This document shows, in pieces, positions 37,545 through 50,783 of a stretch of 64,000 bases of DNA. The notes under the pieces are model-generated. The model was not told the origin of the DNA. It ran no database searches and was given only the letters and a program-made list of their open reading frames with translations. The position numbers and the translations under genes were made by a program. Numbering within the stretch: the first letter of the stretch is position 1; every line of letters starts with the position of its first letter. Source of the stretch: Chaunax sp. Z400 (lineage: Eukaryota; Chordata; Actinopteri; Lophiiformes; Chaunacidae); assembly GCA_037577475.1 (NCBI GenBank), contig CM075192.1, forward strand, positions 8,664,908 to 8,728,907. Reading direction: 5' to 3'.

Positions 37545-37930
37545 CAACACCACGCCGACCCTCAGCGATAGGCAGAGGAGGATCCAAACCACCTCCCCTG
37601 ATAACCACCCCCAAGGGGGCGTGCTGAGGCCCCCACAGGGAGCCACAGAGGGAGCTCCCACCGCCAGGGCCTGACCTACAGGGGGACAGGAGACAACAGG
37701 CCCCAGGCCTCGCCGGAGGCCGACCGCCCCCAAACGTGAGCGGGGCCCATGTCTCCGAGACCCCGCACACCCGAGACCCGCCCAGAGCCCCGACACGGAG
37801 CCCGCCACACACCGGAGAGGCCAGGAGCCCCCCCCAACCATCACACCCCCGGGGAGGGAGACGATATCCCTCACGGCCCACCGGCGACACCCCGGGAGCA
37901 GGGCCAACGCCTCCCCCAAACAGCAGCATG
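37545..37930. repeat. GC-rich block, probable LINE 5' leader
   Basis: About 390 bases are strongly C/G-rich inside an AT-rich intron. The block includes GACCCGCCCAGAGCCCCGAC and CCACCGGCGACACCCCGGGA. It gives long but unconvincing open frames of Pro, Arg and Gly in several frames. It stands 150-700 bp upstream of a same-direction LINE reverse-transcriptase relic, so an element leader is likely; I cannot name the family. Confidence 0.5.
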
Positions 37931-38079
37931 TTGGGGTAATGGTGATAGAATTGCTGCCATTTAGTGCCAACATGTGAAAACCAGCTTCCATCTAACTCTC
38001 AAACTCTTTGGTCCTAAAAACTTGCTCATTGAAATCATCGATTACCCCCCAAACTTAACCCTTTTCTCTGAGTTAAATG

Positions 38080-38710
38080 AATTTCTTACCTAGCTCTTTG
38101 CCATCTCTCCTTCCATCCTACTCCAGGTTTCAACATCTTCATAAACTCCAGACATGAAATTGCCACAGAATGTCTGGACGTCCTTCCATGCTTTAACCTC
38201 AGCATGTCAGTTTCCCTACCCATAACCATAGACACATCCTCGACCTGCCCTGCTCTGCTGGTATTTCCATAAACCACTTCTCCGGTTTTGGCCTCTCTAT
38301 CTCTGACCACCTAGGTATCATCATGGACATTTTCCTTAAAATCGAGTCTGTCTGTCCTCACTCCCCCTCCAAATAATCACTCTCCCAATTTATCCAGATG
38401 TGATGTCCTGCACTAAACAAATCAAATCAAACACGTCTGGCATGAGGACTGCCACCTGCAGACTGGACCCCAAGCCCTCTACATTAGTCAAATCTTTGCC
38501 TCCTGCTTTTTGTCCACTCATCCTCCTAATAATCGACTTCTCCGTGGGCTCTGTCCCTGCAGCTCAAAAGCTTGTCTCTGTTTGGCTATCCTCAAAAAGC
38601 CTCGTCTCAAGTCTGATATCTTCAACAATTACAGACCAATCTCCAATCTCCCCTTTCTATATAAGATAATGGAAACTCTCTGTTGCCTCCAAACTGTCTT
38701 TCTCACTGTT
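38080..38710 (+). mobile_element. LINE reverse-transcriptase relic (L2/CR1-like)
   Basis: Across frames the + strand gives TCRLDPKPSTLVKSLPPAFC, then VPAAQK in the region that reads LDPxPTxLLK...VP in intact elements. At about 38585-38665 it gives ILKKPRLKSDIFNNYRPISN then LPFLYKIME. NNYRPISNLPFL-K is the fingerprint of reverse-transcriptase block 1 in fish L2-type LINEs. Upstream (38090-38390) are traces of the preceding ORF2 region. The YXDD catalytic block is absent. Confidence 0.82.
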
Positions 38711-38724
38711 GTGGCAGCTATACT

Positions 38725-38760
38725 ATTATTATTATTATTATTGTTGTTATTATTATACTA
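38725..38760. repeat. (TTA)n-like trinucleotide repeat
   Basis: A short imperfect ATT/GTT run follows the LINE relic and could be its degenerate tail. Confidence 0.7.
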
Positions 38761-41700
38761 TCAGGCTGGTGGTGTCTCTGTTTTGCTTCCTGATGCTGTT
38801 TGTTTTCTAATTTTTCAGTCTCTCCAACTTAACTTCATGGTGACCAGGTACACCAACCTATGCTGCATTCATGACACATCAGAAATTTGGAAAATACAAG
38901 CTCTAACTCAGACTGATTGATTTTTTATTTGAAGTCATGGTCCAGTCCAAAAACTCAGAAGGCATTTATTATTGCATGGAATATATTTGCATTGTTCAAG
39001 TGGGCCCACTGGCCTACTAGCATACTTGAGCATTATTGATATGAACATGATTGGCTATTGATAAGTGATCTTGTGAACACACGTTTTTCAGAGGTTGGAA
39101 ATTCCTATTGAACGCATCACTAGCACAGACTGACTGCACTCTCAATGAGCAGACTCAAAGCATGTGTTTGTGATTGGTTTTTGCAAATTGAGTGACATAC
39201 TCAATAAATTCAGGTCGCACATTGTTTATACAAACATTAAGAAATCATCACTTCTCACTATTACAGATGTAGTGGTTACTACTGTAGGTTACTACCAGGT
39301 TACTTTGACTCCAGTTAGAGCTTAAATTTGCATCAAAGGAACACAAATCAAATGGTTCTCATTATTTATTAGCTCATATACATATACTGGAAGTATGTAG
39401 GTACGCAAATAAAAAGATAAACAAGGCTAAGAAAAGTCAGGCCAGACAGGGACAGGAACCTGTTGCGTGAAAATACCTGCCAGAGAAATGTGTGATGGTG
39501 ATTGACTGTGAAATTCCCCGAGGAGCTGATGGTCACACATGTGAGGCAATCGATAGGGGATGGTGGGCGCCACCGACTGAGGATATAGGGCAGAGAAATG
39601 GAGTTTGGTGCCTGTGTTTGACACGCCTCATTGCTCTCTATCTCTAAAAAGCGTTGGATGGGTTTGATGCAAGACGTTCTTTTCTCTTTTCAAGTTGCAT
39701 TTTGAATGAAGCCCCCTAGTTTACATGTGCATATACCGGCTAGAGACGGTGTTGTTGCCTATGATGGTACTACGCTATTTCAACTAACTGAAATATCAAC
39801 TAAAACTCTGTGTGTGTAGGTGTGAGAGTGTGCGTGTGTATGTGTGTGTGGGCAACGTACCACTTTCTGTCCCTGCCAAGGCCCTGGCACCTACGGCGTC
39901 TGCCGGGCTGAAGCAGACGCAACCCAACAGCATGTGGGAGGTGTTAGTCAACAAAACACCAACCCCCTGTCCCCCATCTAACACCTTGCCCCTTCCAAAT
40001 AACATAACTGTCTGGGCTGCTTTATAATACTTCTGGTTGAAATGATCACATTAGGCCTGATAGCACTGTCCTTCTGTTTGACTGGACTGTTGCCAGCAAA
40101 AAGAGGGGACGTGGGGGGGACACAGACAAGGTTAATAAAAACAGATGGGTCGCTGTTTGACTCTTTACGAGTTGCTCAGGTATGATACTTGTCACATAGG
40201 AGGAACCTCATTCCTGCTATTCATGGAGATCGGCCCAAACTGAAAGGGTCGAATGTTTTATGAAACTCAGGTTATCCTCTCTCTACTGCAGTCAAACTGT
40301 CTCACGTCTTGTCTGTGCCATAATAGTGTAACAACAGCTACTTAAATTGTTGCAGATAAGGACGCACAAATATATATTATATAAATCAGCTGCAGCAGAG
40401 TGGCGACGGTTCACCAGAACACTGATAAGTTAATAACCATCATACATCATTGCTTTACATCCAACATCAGGCCTTAAGATGAAAAGTGAAATTCTGGCTT
40501 CCGGCTGGCATTTATAGAAAATAGAGTTTTAAGAGCCAGCTGTATGAAACTAGGTAGAGGTAAGAGTATAAGCGGATATTCAGGTGTAATCCTGTCATTA
40601 TACGGACTGAATGGGAGTGAGGAAGAGGCAGAGACAATGAGAGGGGCTGAGAGACGGAGGGAGAACGGCTGTATTCACTTTAGTTGAAAAGCATAAGAGT
40701 TGTATACACTATGACGCAGGTACGACATGTACAGGCTTTATTCTGCATTCGCTGACCAGACAAAACATGAAACCTCAATAAGAGTGCGTCATTTAACGCT
40801 CATCCCTCACAAAATGGACCAATCGAGTACCTTCTTCAGGCAACAGGAGCAGGTTTTTGGAGAGCTATGAAGAATATAAAAAAAAAAATTCTAAGACAAG
40901 AGAAGAATGCTGGCAGAAAAGTGCTGATGGTGTTGATTTTACCACTCAGTGAATGCTCAATGCTTTCTGTCTATGTCTAATGTGACAACTGTGTATTGCA
41001 GAACTCTTAAACGTTAAGCTTAATACAGAATGTAACCATTAGATTCAAAAACTGCATTTAGGTCAGACAGTGTCCCATAAGGAAGCTAAAGTAAAACCAA
41101 CTTATTGATTGAATATTATTTGAAAACATAATGCTATTGATTTGGAATAATGTTCTTTTAGCTGCAACGCCGGTGGTGTAAAATACATTCAATACACATA
41201 CAATATACAATCATACACATAATGCAAAGTGCTCTATAGTTGCTGTGCCTTCGTCGTTCTTTTAGTATATGGAAACAAATGGTGAAAAGAAATGTGCATA
41301 ACCCACTGTGTTGGTTCCTATAGCAAGAAAAAAACCACAAGGACATGCATAGTTTGCATTGCTCTGCTGTAATTATACTGCAGAGAATCCATATCGCTCA
41401 TATAGAATATCATCAGGAAAAGAAGCTGTGTGCTGTTTAAAGATGATTTTCATCTGAAACTCTACACCTCACCTCCTGCAGACCAGGTTAGGTGGGTTGC
41501 ATACGTAAGTTGCTATGGTGATCCAGCCAGTTTAAAAGAGAGCCAACTTCATGACATTGAAAAATTCTCTTTAGGCTCAACACACCCCACTATTTATCTC
41601 GCTTCATAATGTACACCTCAGATGTTGATCTTGATTGTTTGTCTATGTGTGTTCAGAGTCAATCATTTACTGCAAACAAAACCTCAGATGCAAAGAGACT

Positions 41701-41849
41701 GCAATGTGTCTCCCTTTACTGTGGCATCCATAACTGAAGTGAACAAACCAGACACCATATAAGTGCACTGATGTCATTTAGAGTTATTATATAGTCAGGA
41801 ATGATCTGGATATCGCTTGCTTTTTGGCGATATGAATCTCTAGGGTAAG

Positions 41850-42302
41850 TTCAGTCAGGAAGACTAAACCTGAGCATGTGCAATCTTATTTTCCTGCTGT
41901 CATGGTCTGGTGCCGACAATTGAGTTTAGCTGTTCTCATCAGCTGGTTAGATATGTCCAATAACACACCTTCTTTGTCAGCCTATCATCTTGCCGCTGTC
42001 TTTTTAAATATGACTCTTCATGCAGCTGTTTTGCGTGCCCTCCACCTCCCCATCGCCACCCAGTCTTCACAGATTCACCAACTTCATCATTCATCAGCTT
42101 CACCTGGGTCATCGGCCACCACCATCAGGATATATATCTTGATGCTGCTAAGGACAGACGCCCTTCGATCTCAATCTCCCTGAAGAGTCTAAGCGCCAAA
42201 GACTTTCTGACACAAAAGGCTTTCTGAGATACTAATTATCACACATCATTTGATGCAACGAACAATCTTATTTACTTCAGTCATTCATCTCTCCTGACTG
42301 AA
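41850..42302. mobile_element. Unclassified repeat B, copy 1, with 11-bp inverted ends
   Basis: It begins TTCAGTCAGGA and ends TCCTGACTGAA (42292-42302), a perfect 11-bp inverted repeat around 453 bp. It contains CCCTTCGATCTCAATCTCCC and GATATATATCTTGATGCTGC, which recur in the copies at 47430-47822 (inverted) and 61403-61640. It looks like a non-autonomous DNA transposon. No convincing target duplication was seen. Confidence 0.7.
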
Positions 42303-44093
42303 ATGCCATTAAACTGTGTAAATATGTGAACTTACAAATTGTCCATCACAAAATGAATCAGGTAGGAAGTAGGTTAGCATACTGTATATACTGTACATTT
42401 ATTTTCTACATCACGCTGCTGGTTCTCCCAACAGTTGTCTTTGGACAAATATTACACTGTTATTCTAAAAAACATCCTTTGATGCACATCCGTCACATTT
42501 ATTGATATACATTCCCTCTTTTTTACTTTATTTTGTAGATTTTCCCATCTCTTTGTTCACCGATATATTCTTATTTACCTGTATGGATATATCACACACA
42601 CCAATGGACCAAACAGAGAGTTAAGCTGTGTTGTGACTCACGTAAAGGTGGCTAACTTTGTAAATATTGTGAAACTACAATTACCTGGCACACTAACATA
42701 AAAGCAAACACAGACACAGTCAGATTTTTCATGTTGATGCACAATTCTTCATTTTGATCCACAACATGTTTGTGCCGATGTTTACCTTTGATCCCATTAC
42801 TTATATACAGCCTATATTTTTCATCTGGGAACTCAACCACAGAGCTTTACTGCTGGTGACTGCTCAGCTTGGAGACGCTGCTGATGGATGGGAAGGTATT
42901 AGGCAATCACTTTTCCCAAACACATTTTCCCCAGCAAGTTTTGTAATTTGAAGCAATGTCCCTGTTCTCTCCTGCCTTGCTAAAATGATGGGTACCAGTT
43001 TCTTTGAATGGAGTTCAACTAAGAACCCTATGATGGAGGGGTCAACTTCAATATTTAGATATTGTTACAATGAGAGTTAGTCTGGGATGATTTGTGTGAT
43101 GATGGGTTTTATATCAGTTATTACAAAACAAATCAGTTTTCAGTCAGATATCAGAGATCTGAGCATCTAATGCTGTTTTAATTTGTGATTCCTTGGCATG
43201 AATCATTGGAAAGCTCTGCTACAATATCACCAACTCTTGAGTCAAAGATGCAGTACAGAGAACAAGAGCATAAAACCTGCCATCCATTCATTAAGAGACA
43301 GCACTTGAAGCTACTCAAAGCCTCTTGTTGCTCACATTTGATTAGTGACTTCTTTCAGTGTTTATAATCCTGGCAAATGTGTTCAATTTAGAATAAATTG
43401 TTAAGTGTTAGAGACAGTTTCCCTGGTGTGAAACTTATGCACAAAGGTGTCATAAGACCAGTTTCAGAGATTGTGCAGGGTGGTTCAGGCCACAGATTTG
43501 AAAGCCTAGTGGTGCATGTCAAGCATTTTCACTAAACAAAACAAGACAAAAGGCTGCTTGTGTGGGAAGCTTCAAATCCCAGTATCCTCTGAGGCAAAAC
43601 TGGAGTGACAACCCACAAATTCCTGCTTACATATTATAGTCATTTTATAAGACAAGGGAGTGAAATAGTAATAATTGTTAAAGCAAAGCCAACACCTTCT
43701 GTTTCAACCTAAATGTATTTTCTTTAAAGAGGCAGACCTAATATTTCATTTTGTCCCCTGACACCTTGACACTCCTACTGCAGGCTTATGGATATTGTTT
43801 ACACCAAAAGATGTCAGTTTCTTGCTGTATGACCCAGCTTAAGTCACATCACTACCAAAATAGACAACTATAACATTTACCAGGAGAGCAGAAGAGCTTT
43901 GTGTTCAGCAATAACAGGTAAATTATGTGAGTCACTTCAGAAATACCACAAAGTCCACGTGTTCTTTTCAACCAAACACATGAAGTTTAGGCTTTAGCGA
44001 GACTTTGCTGCTGCTGTCTGAATCCATGGACTGCGATTGCTTTGAGGACAGAAAATTCAAACATCAGATGTGAAGGACCGGGAGTTACTTTAC

Positions 44094-44198
44094 CTGCCTT
44101 AGGCCATCCTTGCTGTTCTGCATGATCCTTAGGGCGTAGTTAGACCGCTGGCCTTTGCTGTTGAATTCAATATGGCCTGTCAGACCATCCAGTTCTAC
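44094..44198 (-). CDS. grik4: grik4 exon: amino-terminal domain, membrane-proximal lobe strand
   Basis: The exon is 105 nt (35 codons), phase 0 at both ends: VELDGLTGHIEFNSKGQRSN then YALRIMQNSKDGLRQ. GLTGHIEFNSKGQRSNYAL is diagnostic for GluK4. The splice start at GTAGAACTG is preferred over the TAG four bases further in, because it keeps frame and restores the family string YLRMVE across the junction with the exon at 46126-46278. The donor is GTAAAG, the acceptor GTTGGACAG. Confidence 0.95.
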
Positions 44199-46125
44199 CT
44201 GTCCAACACAGAGAAACCAACAGGCTTCAGCACAGACACACTCTCGTCTGCTGTAAATACTCGTTTTGCTTTAGGTGAGGGGCCCCTGTATGAGAAGGGG
44301 GAGGAGGGCTCATACTTAATGTTGACTGTTGCTGAGCTTAAGAATTCTTTATGTATTTGGATGTGTCCAAAATCTGTGGAAATCAAGAGCGGAAAGCAAT
44401 GTACAGGCAAGTGGGAAAGAGTACAAAACAGCTACATCCCATGCAACACCAGTTCTTTGCTCTGTATTCACTCATGGGCTCAATCAGACATTGCAGACTT
44501 TGCACCAGGGAGCTGGTATAGACCGTTTAATCTCAGGGCCACCTGATTCAGACACTTGTATTCTTACATACAGCTCCTCTGGCTAATGTCGAAATACATT
44601 CATGGTAAAGGTGCATGAATGAAAGGGACTCAAGAAATCTTGCCTGCTTCCCTTTCAGCCACACCTATAATGGAAATGACTAGAGACTACATTAGCACCA
44701 CTGCTCAGTTACAGACTTTTGAAACATATCAAATTTAGACTAATAACAATAACAAGAAAAGACAGTAATACTTTAAATTTAAAGTAAATATAGGAGAGCC
44801 ATTAGTCAGGACTTCTTTGTCTTTAAGAGAAACACAAACATTCTGACATCGAACACATGTTACAGGTATTTTGAAATACATTCAGAATCACATACAGACA
44901 TCCTATTTTCCCTAATAGGAAATAACATTAAATTCCCTGACATCTCATCTCTCTCTCTCTCTCTCCTGCACTATTGTTTCTCAGGGTGACATTCAAATGA
45001 ATTAAATAGGTCAATAAATTGACCTAGTGGATAGGGAAGATTAGACATCAGCTGTCATGAAAATATCTAGGCTCTAAAATAAAGCAGAAAGTGAAGTAAT
45101 AAAAAACATCTCAACAAGCTTGGCTATGTGTCTTTATCTGAATAATGATTTTAACTGATATTGTTGTTGCAAGTTGACCCAAAGATAAAAGAAAAAATAG
45201 GGAAAAATCAAAAACTTTTAAACATTTTGAAAAATAAGCTTTATCCATTTTTTTTTGCTGTGAGTTAGATGTGAAAATGGTTAACAATGTTGTTTATGTG
45301 TTGTAAATATGTGGCAGGTGGTTAGTATAAGTTGGCATAAAGATGGAAGGAAAAGGTTAGATTGGCTCCCTCCAAAGATGACAAGACCAATCAGCAACTC
45401 TCACGCTCGTTATATATTTCTTTAATTAACACAAATTTTTTTTTAAAAATGGTTGTGGTTTCATTGGGGGTTACGTTCAAGACATTTTGTTTGTGTGGTG
45501 TAGTGACTTCCTGTGGTTTCTGCTGGTTACCTGTAATATCAGGGTAACAAAATCAGAAGGTCACTGTGCCAAGAAATTGCTTTTTGTTGTACAAATTCTG
45601 CAATAAATGGGAGACATGTTGATTTGCTTGCTTTGAAAAGTGTATAGCTTTAAAAGACCTGAACATTGTTTCCCAGTGTTTCAACTCTTTATGCTAAGCT
45701 AATTGGCTCACTGTGGCAAGTAAATATTCAGTGCAGCTGATATATTTCACATTTTTATTTATTCTGTTTCTGACTCTCCGACTTGCAACAAAACGGAAGA
45801 GATAATGTCAGATAGTCAAGCTTATATGAGATATTCATTACTGTTTTACTTTCTGTGTTAAGTGGATATTTTAGATCCTATATATTTTTATTGACAGCAA
45901 ATCATAATGTGAAATACTGTACAAAGAGCTATAATATACCATTAAGAGAGCTTTAGAGTAGCTGGTAGATGGAATTTACTACATTTGCCAGTCATTTTTC
46001 CAGTCTTTATGTTAAGCTAACCTTAACAATGTCGATGTTTTCACCTAACTCAAAGAAGCAAATGACCATGTTTTGGACAGTCCTGACACGTGTTTTTTTA
46101 TCACGTCCAGCAGAAGCCTTCTTAC
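44199..46125 (-). other. grik4 intron, 1.9 kb
   Basis: AT-rich intron between two amino-terminal-domain exons, with a short CT run near 44950 and nothing else recognised. Confidence 0.8.
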
Positions 46126-46278
46126 CATCCTCAGGTAATTCATGAGACTGGTGCCGTGCTCCCAGATCTTGGAGGACTTGCAGGAGAGCTGAGTGGCTCC
46201 AACGTTCTGGCTACGGTTCAACTCTTGGACCGCCGCCACCACCGCATATACCGCATCAAAGAGCAGAGCTGAGGAGAG
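46126..46278 (-). CDS. grik4: grik4 exon: amino-terminal domain, ligand-independent clamshell
   Basis: The exon is 153 nt (51 codons), phase 0 at both ends, from LSSALLFDAVYAVVAAVQEL to WEHGTSLMNYLRM. LLFDAVYAVVAAVQELNRSQ and KIWEHGTSLMNYLRM are conserved in GluK4 and GluK5. NRSQ contains a sequon. The acceptor is CCCTCTCTGCAG; an alternative AG eight bases into the exon would break the frame. The donor is ATG|GTAAGA. Confidence 0.95.
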
Positions 46279-49200
46279 CTGCAGAGAGGGAGGCAGAGGA
46301 AGATGGTGAATACATTATGCATTCACATTCCTCTCAAAAACACTCACACACACACACAGCTGCAAAAACTCAAAGTCTACAAACTGCAAGTGCTACAAGT
46401 AAAATATCAGTGGTTTGCAGTCAATGAGGGGTTAACCCATCCCTGGAGTGGCAGACAGATTATTCCATTAGATCATTAGATAGACTCTGATCTGCTGACA
46501 GCGTGAAAACCATCTCTCTCTTTCTCCGTCTCTCAAAGGGACTCCCTCCAACTCTTATCCCCAATGAAGCTGGCATACCCCGACCATTCTAATTACTGCC
46601 TGCCTCTCTCAGCAAAGGCCAGAAAACAGTGGGAAGGGCAGCTTTTTCTCTCATCCCCCCCTGTGCAAACAGTCTCATCATCACTACCACTGCATCCTGC
46701 TATGTACATTTGATTGAAATGCATGATGGCTTGCATTAGAAGCGAGTGGGGAGTCTGAGCTTCACTGCTGTACATCTGTGTAATGGAACTAGAGATGAAA
46801 TATCCCTGATGTTCGGTGGATGTTGACAGAAGGCTGAGAGGGGTTGTGATGCATGGTAAATTTTGGAGTCCAAAGAGATCTTTCATAGGCCATTAAACTG
46901 TTTTGGAATTGGAATTAAAGCATGGGATTGGCTAACATACTTGATGGATTGCACATTAAGGGCAATATGGTGCACATCACAACCACAACTCGATGCATTT
47001 AAGGTTTAACATATGGGAATAATGTCTTGGTGACAGGTGCATCAGATTGATGACTCAGCAATAAAAACCTGATGACAAAATGTTACAACAGTGTTTCTGA
47101 TTATATTGTACTCATACCTAACAATGTCTATGACATGATGCACATAAAATTGTGTGAGACCCATATGTAGAAATTAAGCGGCATGCAAAATTGCATCGGA
47201 TAATGACTCATAATTTTAAAAAAAAGAAGCATCATTCGCAAATGGCAAACCCAGACTAAAAGGAAAAGCTGCTGTGTTAGGTCTCATAATCTCAATCTGT
47301 AAATAATTCAGGGTAGTTTTGTGATCTTCAAGTCACACCTAAACCTCGCACAGATTATTTTTATACTATTTTATGAAGCAACCTGTAGAGGTTATCACTC
47401 ATAGCAGCATAGGATATAGCTAGCATATATCTTTGAGATCGAAGGGCATCTGTCCTGAGCAGTAGTAAGATATGTATCCCCGCTTTGAGTCCAGATACTC
47501 GTGGTGGTGGTGGTGTTTGATGACCCTGTTGAAGCTGATGAATGATGAAGCGGATGAACCTGTGAAGATTAGGCGGTGATGGGGAGGTGGAGGGTGCGCA
47601 AAACAGCAGCATGAAAAACTATAGGAACGTAGAGAGTCATATTTAAAAAGTCAGCAGGAAATGTGACCGGCTGAAGAGAACAGCTGAAAAATCAATTGAA
47701 GGCCCCCGGCCATAATAGCAGGAAAATAAGACTGACCATGTGTGAGAGGTGTGAATAACAGAATAGCATGAAAAATAAAGTATAGCCCGAGTGTGCAAAG
47801 GTTTAGTCTTCCTGACTGAACTTCTGCAACCCAACTAAAATAGCATTTTCTCAGATAATTTTTTTATGATCAGCTGCATGATGCAGGATTAATATTTGAA
47901 TACATTAAACATCTCAACTCTACACATATAAAGATGTCACATTTTTGTATGCATGTGCCCCAGAGTTTCAGTTTCTCCAGGTTTTAATTGCTGCAGGCTC
48001 AGATGTATGCAAGTGACCTGCTGAGCACAAAACACAACATTTGTCATGCTGTGTTCAAACTATTCTTGACCTGCTTCTAGGGCTGCGGCAACAACCACAT
48101 TATCACAATACTGCAGTCATGTGACGCGGGGCTGAGCTCATTACAGTCATCACTGTATTTTGTGTGTGTGTTTCTTTTTTGCGGTGAAAGCTACAGGAGA
48201 TGGTTGAACAGTCCATTAAACACAGGCCTATGGGGGATTTCTTTTGTATGTATAACTATTATGAATTATTTCTAGACTTGAATACTTGTGATATGTACGG
48301 ATAACATTCAATTGATAAATATTATACAAACACACAATACACAGGCATAAAAGACAGAACCATCGAACAGTGTTGGTGTTAAATTTGAATTGCATGCTTA
48401 ACATGGACACGTGGTGATGCCCATGCTGTTGGTGTTAGTTAGTTGGCGATTGACATTATTATTTGATTCAACAATGATCATGAATCTCGTCAGTAAGCCA
48501 AATGTTGCGTCGCCAATTTGGGTCCATTTTGGCCCATTTTGGCTTTGAGTCTGATGACAAGAGGCAGCGGGGGAACAGCAGAATGCCTTGTCTTTTGTGA
48601 GGAAAAAGGTATCAATAATATGAGGAAAAACATCTAAACTAAGATCAAATCTTAGAATTAGTCATCCTGCTTCAGGCTTTTGATAAACAACATGATGTTT
48701 GTTGTTAATGACATTATCTTGTTTGGGAATGTTCAGTTGTCAGTTTTCAGAATAATATAGAGCTCTGGTTAACCTGACGGTGCCACCATCTCCTTTAGAG
48801 ACAGCGTCACACCACCTCCCTTGAACAAATGGTTGATTTAGCTATAAAGTAATTTATAAAGTAATTTAAGTAATTTCTCTGAAGATGGGCTGAAATAAAT
48901 GTAGAGTGAAAGATGTGTTATACTTCTGTAAACTGGTCTGTTTAATTTAGTCGATGTCTAATAGTCTACCCGACAGCATTTAAATCATATTAAATTTCAG
49001 TTGTTGTTTGCTGCAACGTTTTATTTAGGTGTGACAGACTAATTTACTGTAAGAATAACATCTGATCTAAGTGTGTTATATAGTTATGTTGTTTCATTAT
49101 CACTATGATCGCTTGTATGAGTGCCTAGCTCCTTCTGAACAACCATGAAGCTAAAGACTGTAATATTCTGTCATATGAAGAAATAGATATTTGACACATT

Positions 49201-50621
49201 TACCAATGTTTTTTCTATAACCTTGATTTTTTAGAAACAATTAGCACATATTCGAGCATTCTTCATTAGTAAAAAGCAAATTGCTTAACACTTTAAACAA
49301 AGCTGTAAACACAGATTTGAGTTGATTTCAAAGTTACTCAAAGTCTCTTAGTGAATTTCTGCTGTACTCTGAGGGGAATATAGTTTAATGACGAGTAAAA
49401 ATGAGCATGCTACATAATTTCATATTATAACATCAGAGTTATAATATGGGTTCCCACACATTATTGAATGTCAAACTGATGTTGATTGGACCTTCCAGGC
49501 CCAGTTACCTCAAATTCAAGGACCCAACAAGACAGTTAGAGACATGGATCAAGGTTAATAACTGTAACAATGCTGAGCATTTTTATAATAACAATTAGCA
49601 GGTTTTACAGAAACTCAAAGGCAATAATTAAAAAGAGAGAGATGTACTTCTAAACTGTGTTACAGACAAGGCAGTCTTTGTAGATGTCTTTGGTGAGCCA
49701 GGAGTCCTGGAATGTAAATTCTCAAGACATAGCTGAAGGTTCAGGCAACATTTGCTTTTTTGCCTACTTTCCATAACCTTTATTGTTCAATTTCAATAAA
49801 TCACAAAAGCCTCAAATGTATTGTTTCAAAGTTAAAAACCTTCAAGGATTTCCAGGACCTATGGTAACCTTGTAAAACACAAATGCCATTTCTTAGTGTC
49901 ATTTCTGGACATATGGGTGGGACAGCTTTGTTTAGTCTTATTGCTGACGAGTTAGATATTACCCTCATACATTTCTGTCACATAAAGATGTGGTGTCATG
50001 TTTATGCAGGTCATCTACAATGTATTATTTAATGAACATGATGTTGAAGTGTTGAGTGTTAAGCTGTATATCAAATGCTTATGTAAAGAGGGCCATTTTT
50101 CTGCCAACATGAGAAAATTATTTATCTATTTATTTTCTTAAGATAAAAACCTGCATCAGTCTTCATATGTAAACAGTAGCTTGGTGTTTGAGGCTGTTTT
50201 GTCACTCATTCAATAGTACAGAGCATGATCTGTTAAATGCTGAGCTGGAGACAATATTTAGATGAGAACAATAGAAGGTGTAAGGTTGGGTATGCTGTGA
50301 TCGTACAATGCCCTGTATTTCCTCTGTATCAAATTTAACAAGGAATATGCTATTATAAATGTAAAAAGGAGATGCCAAACACTGCTAATGAGCTCCGTGG
50401 GAAACAGCAACTTCCTCTATTTTCTTGTTTTTTTTGGTCTAAGTGGCTTTACTTTTTTAGTTTGTGAGGTTGAGGGTATTACTGAGAGATGTAATGGAGT
50501 AATGAATGCCCTGTTGCCTTGGTAAGGACATAAATAAGCAAGTCTCTGTCATTACCTTCAGACGGGAAACCTTGGTCTTTACTCTGTGTGACAGTGTGCG
50601 TGAGATCATGTGTGCACTAAC
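46279..50621 (-). other. grik4 intron, 4.3 kb
   Basis: The intron holds one inverted copy of the unclassified three-copy repeat (47430-47822). Stretches 46300-47400 and 47830-50600 are AT-rich with nothing recognisable. Confidence 0.8.
47430..47822. mobile_element. Unclassified repeat B, copy 2 (inverted)
   Basis: Reverse-complemented, it starts TTCAGTCAGGAAGACTAAAC like copy 1, follows it through the CTCCACCTCCCCATCACCGC region to CCCTTCGATCTCAA, then diverges. One terminal repeat is retained; the other end is lost or different. Confidence 0.7.
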
Positions 50622-50783
50622 CGGGGTTCCAGCGAAGGGTGCATGGTCACAATTCTCCTGCCAGGACCGGTTAAGGCTTAGCACAAAATCCTGGAAGAAG
50701 GGATGAGTTCTGTTGAAGACTGAAAAACCGACTATGTTGACTCGTTGGTCCGCCACGCTGTCCAGTTGGAGTAAAGAGAATTC
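50622..50783 (-). CDS. grik4: grik4 exon: amino-terminal domain (first grik4 exon visible)
   Basis: The exon is 162 nt (54 codons), phase 0 at both ends, from EFSLLQLDSVADQRVNIVGF to HAPFAGTP. NIVGFSVFNRTHPFFQDF and LNRSWQENCDHAPF match GluK4, and sequons lie at NRT and NRS. The acceptor is CTCTGCCCTGCAG, the donor GTTAGT. It is the most 5' coding exon recognised. The earlier part of the amino-terminal domain was searched for by eye up to 64000 and not found. Confidence 0.95.

Noticed and set aside
37480..37991. Two overlapping 149-aa minus-strand open frames and + strand Pro/Arg frames
   Set aside because: The GC-rich block depletes stop codons, and frames are open in several phases at once with no recognisable domain.
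44172..44546. 124-aa + strand open frame
   Set aside because: Its start overlaps the grik4 exon on the opposite strand; it is an antisense shadow with no known motif.
50622..50783. Assignment to grik5 rather than grik4
   Set aside because: The amino-terminal exons are compatible with both, but the pore (GSTIAP), S1 (AGLTIT) and GHIEFNSKGQRSNYAL all favour grik4.
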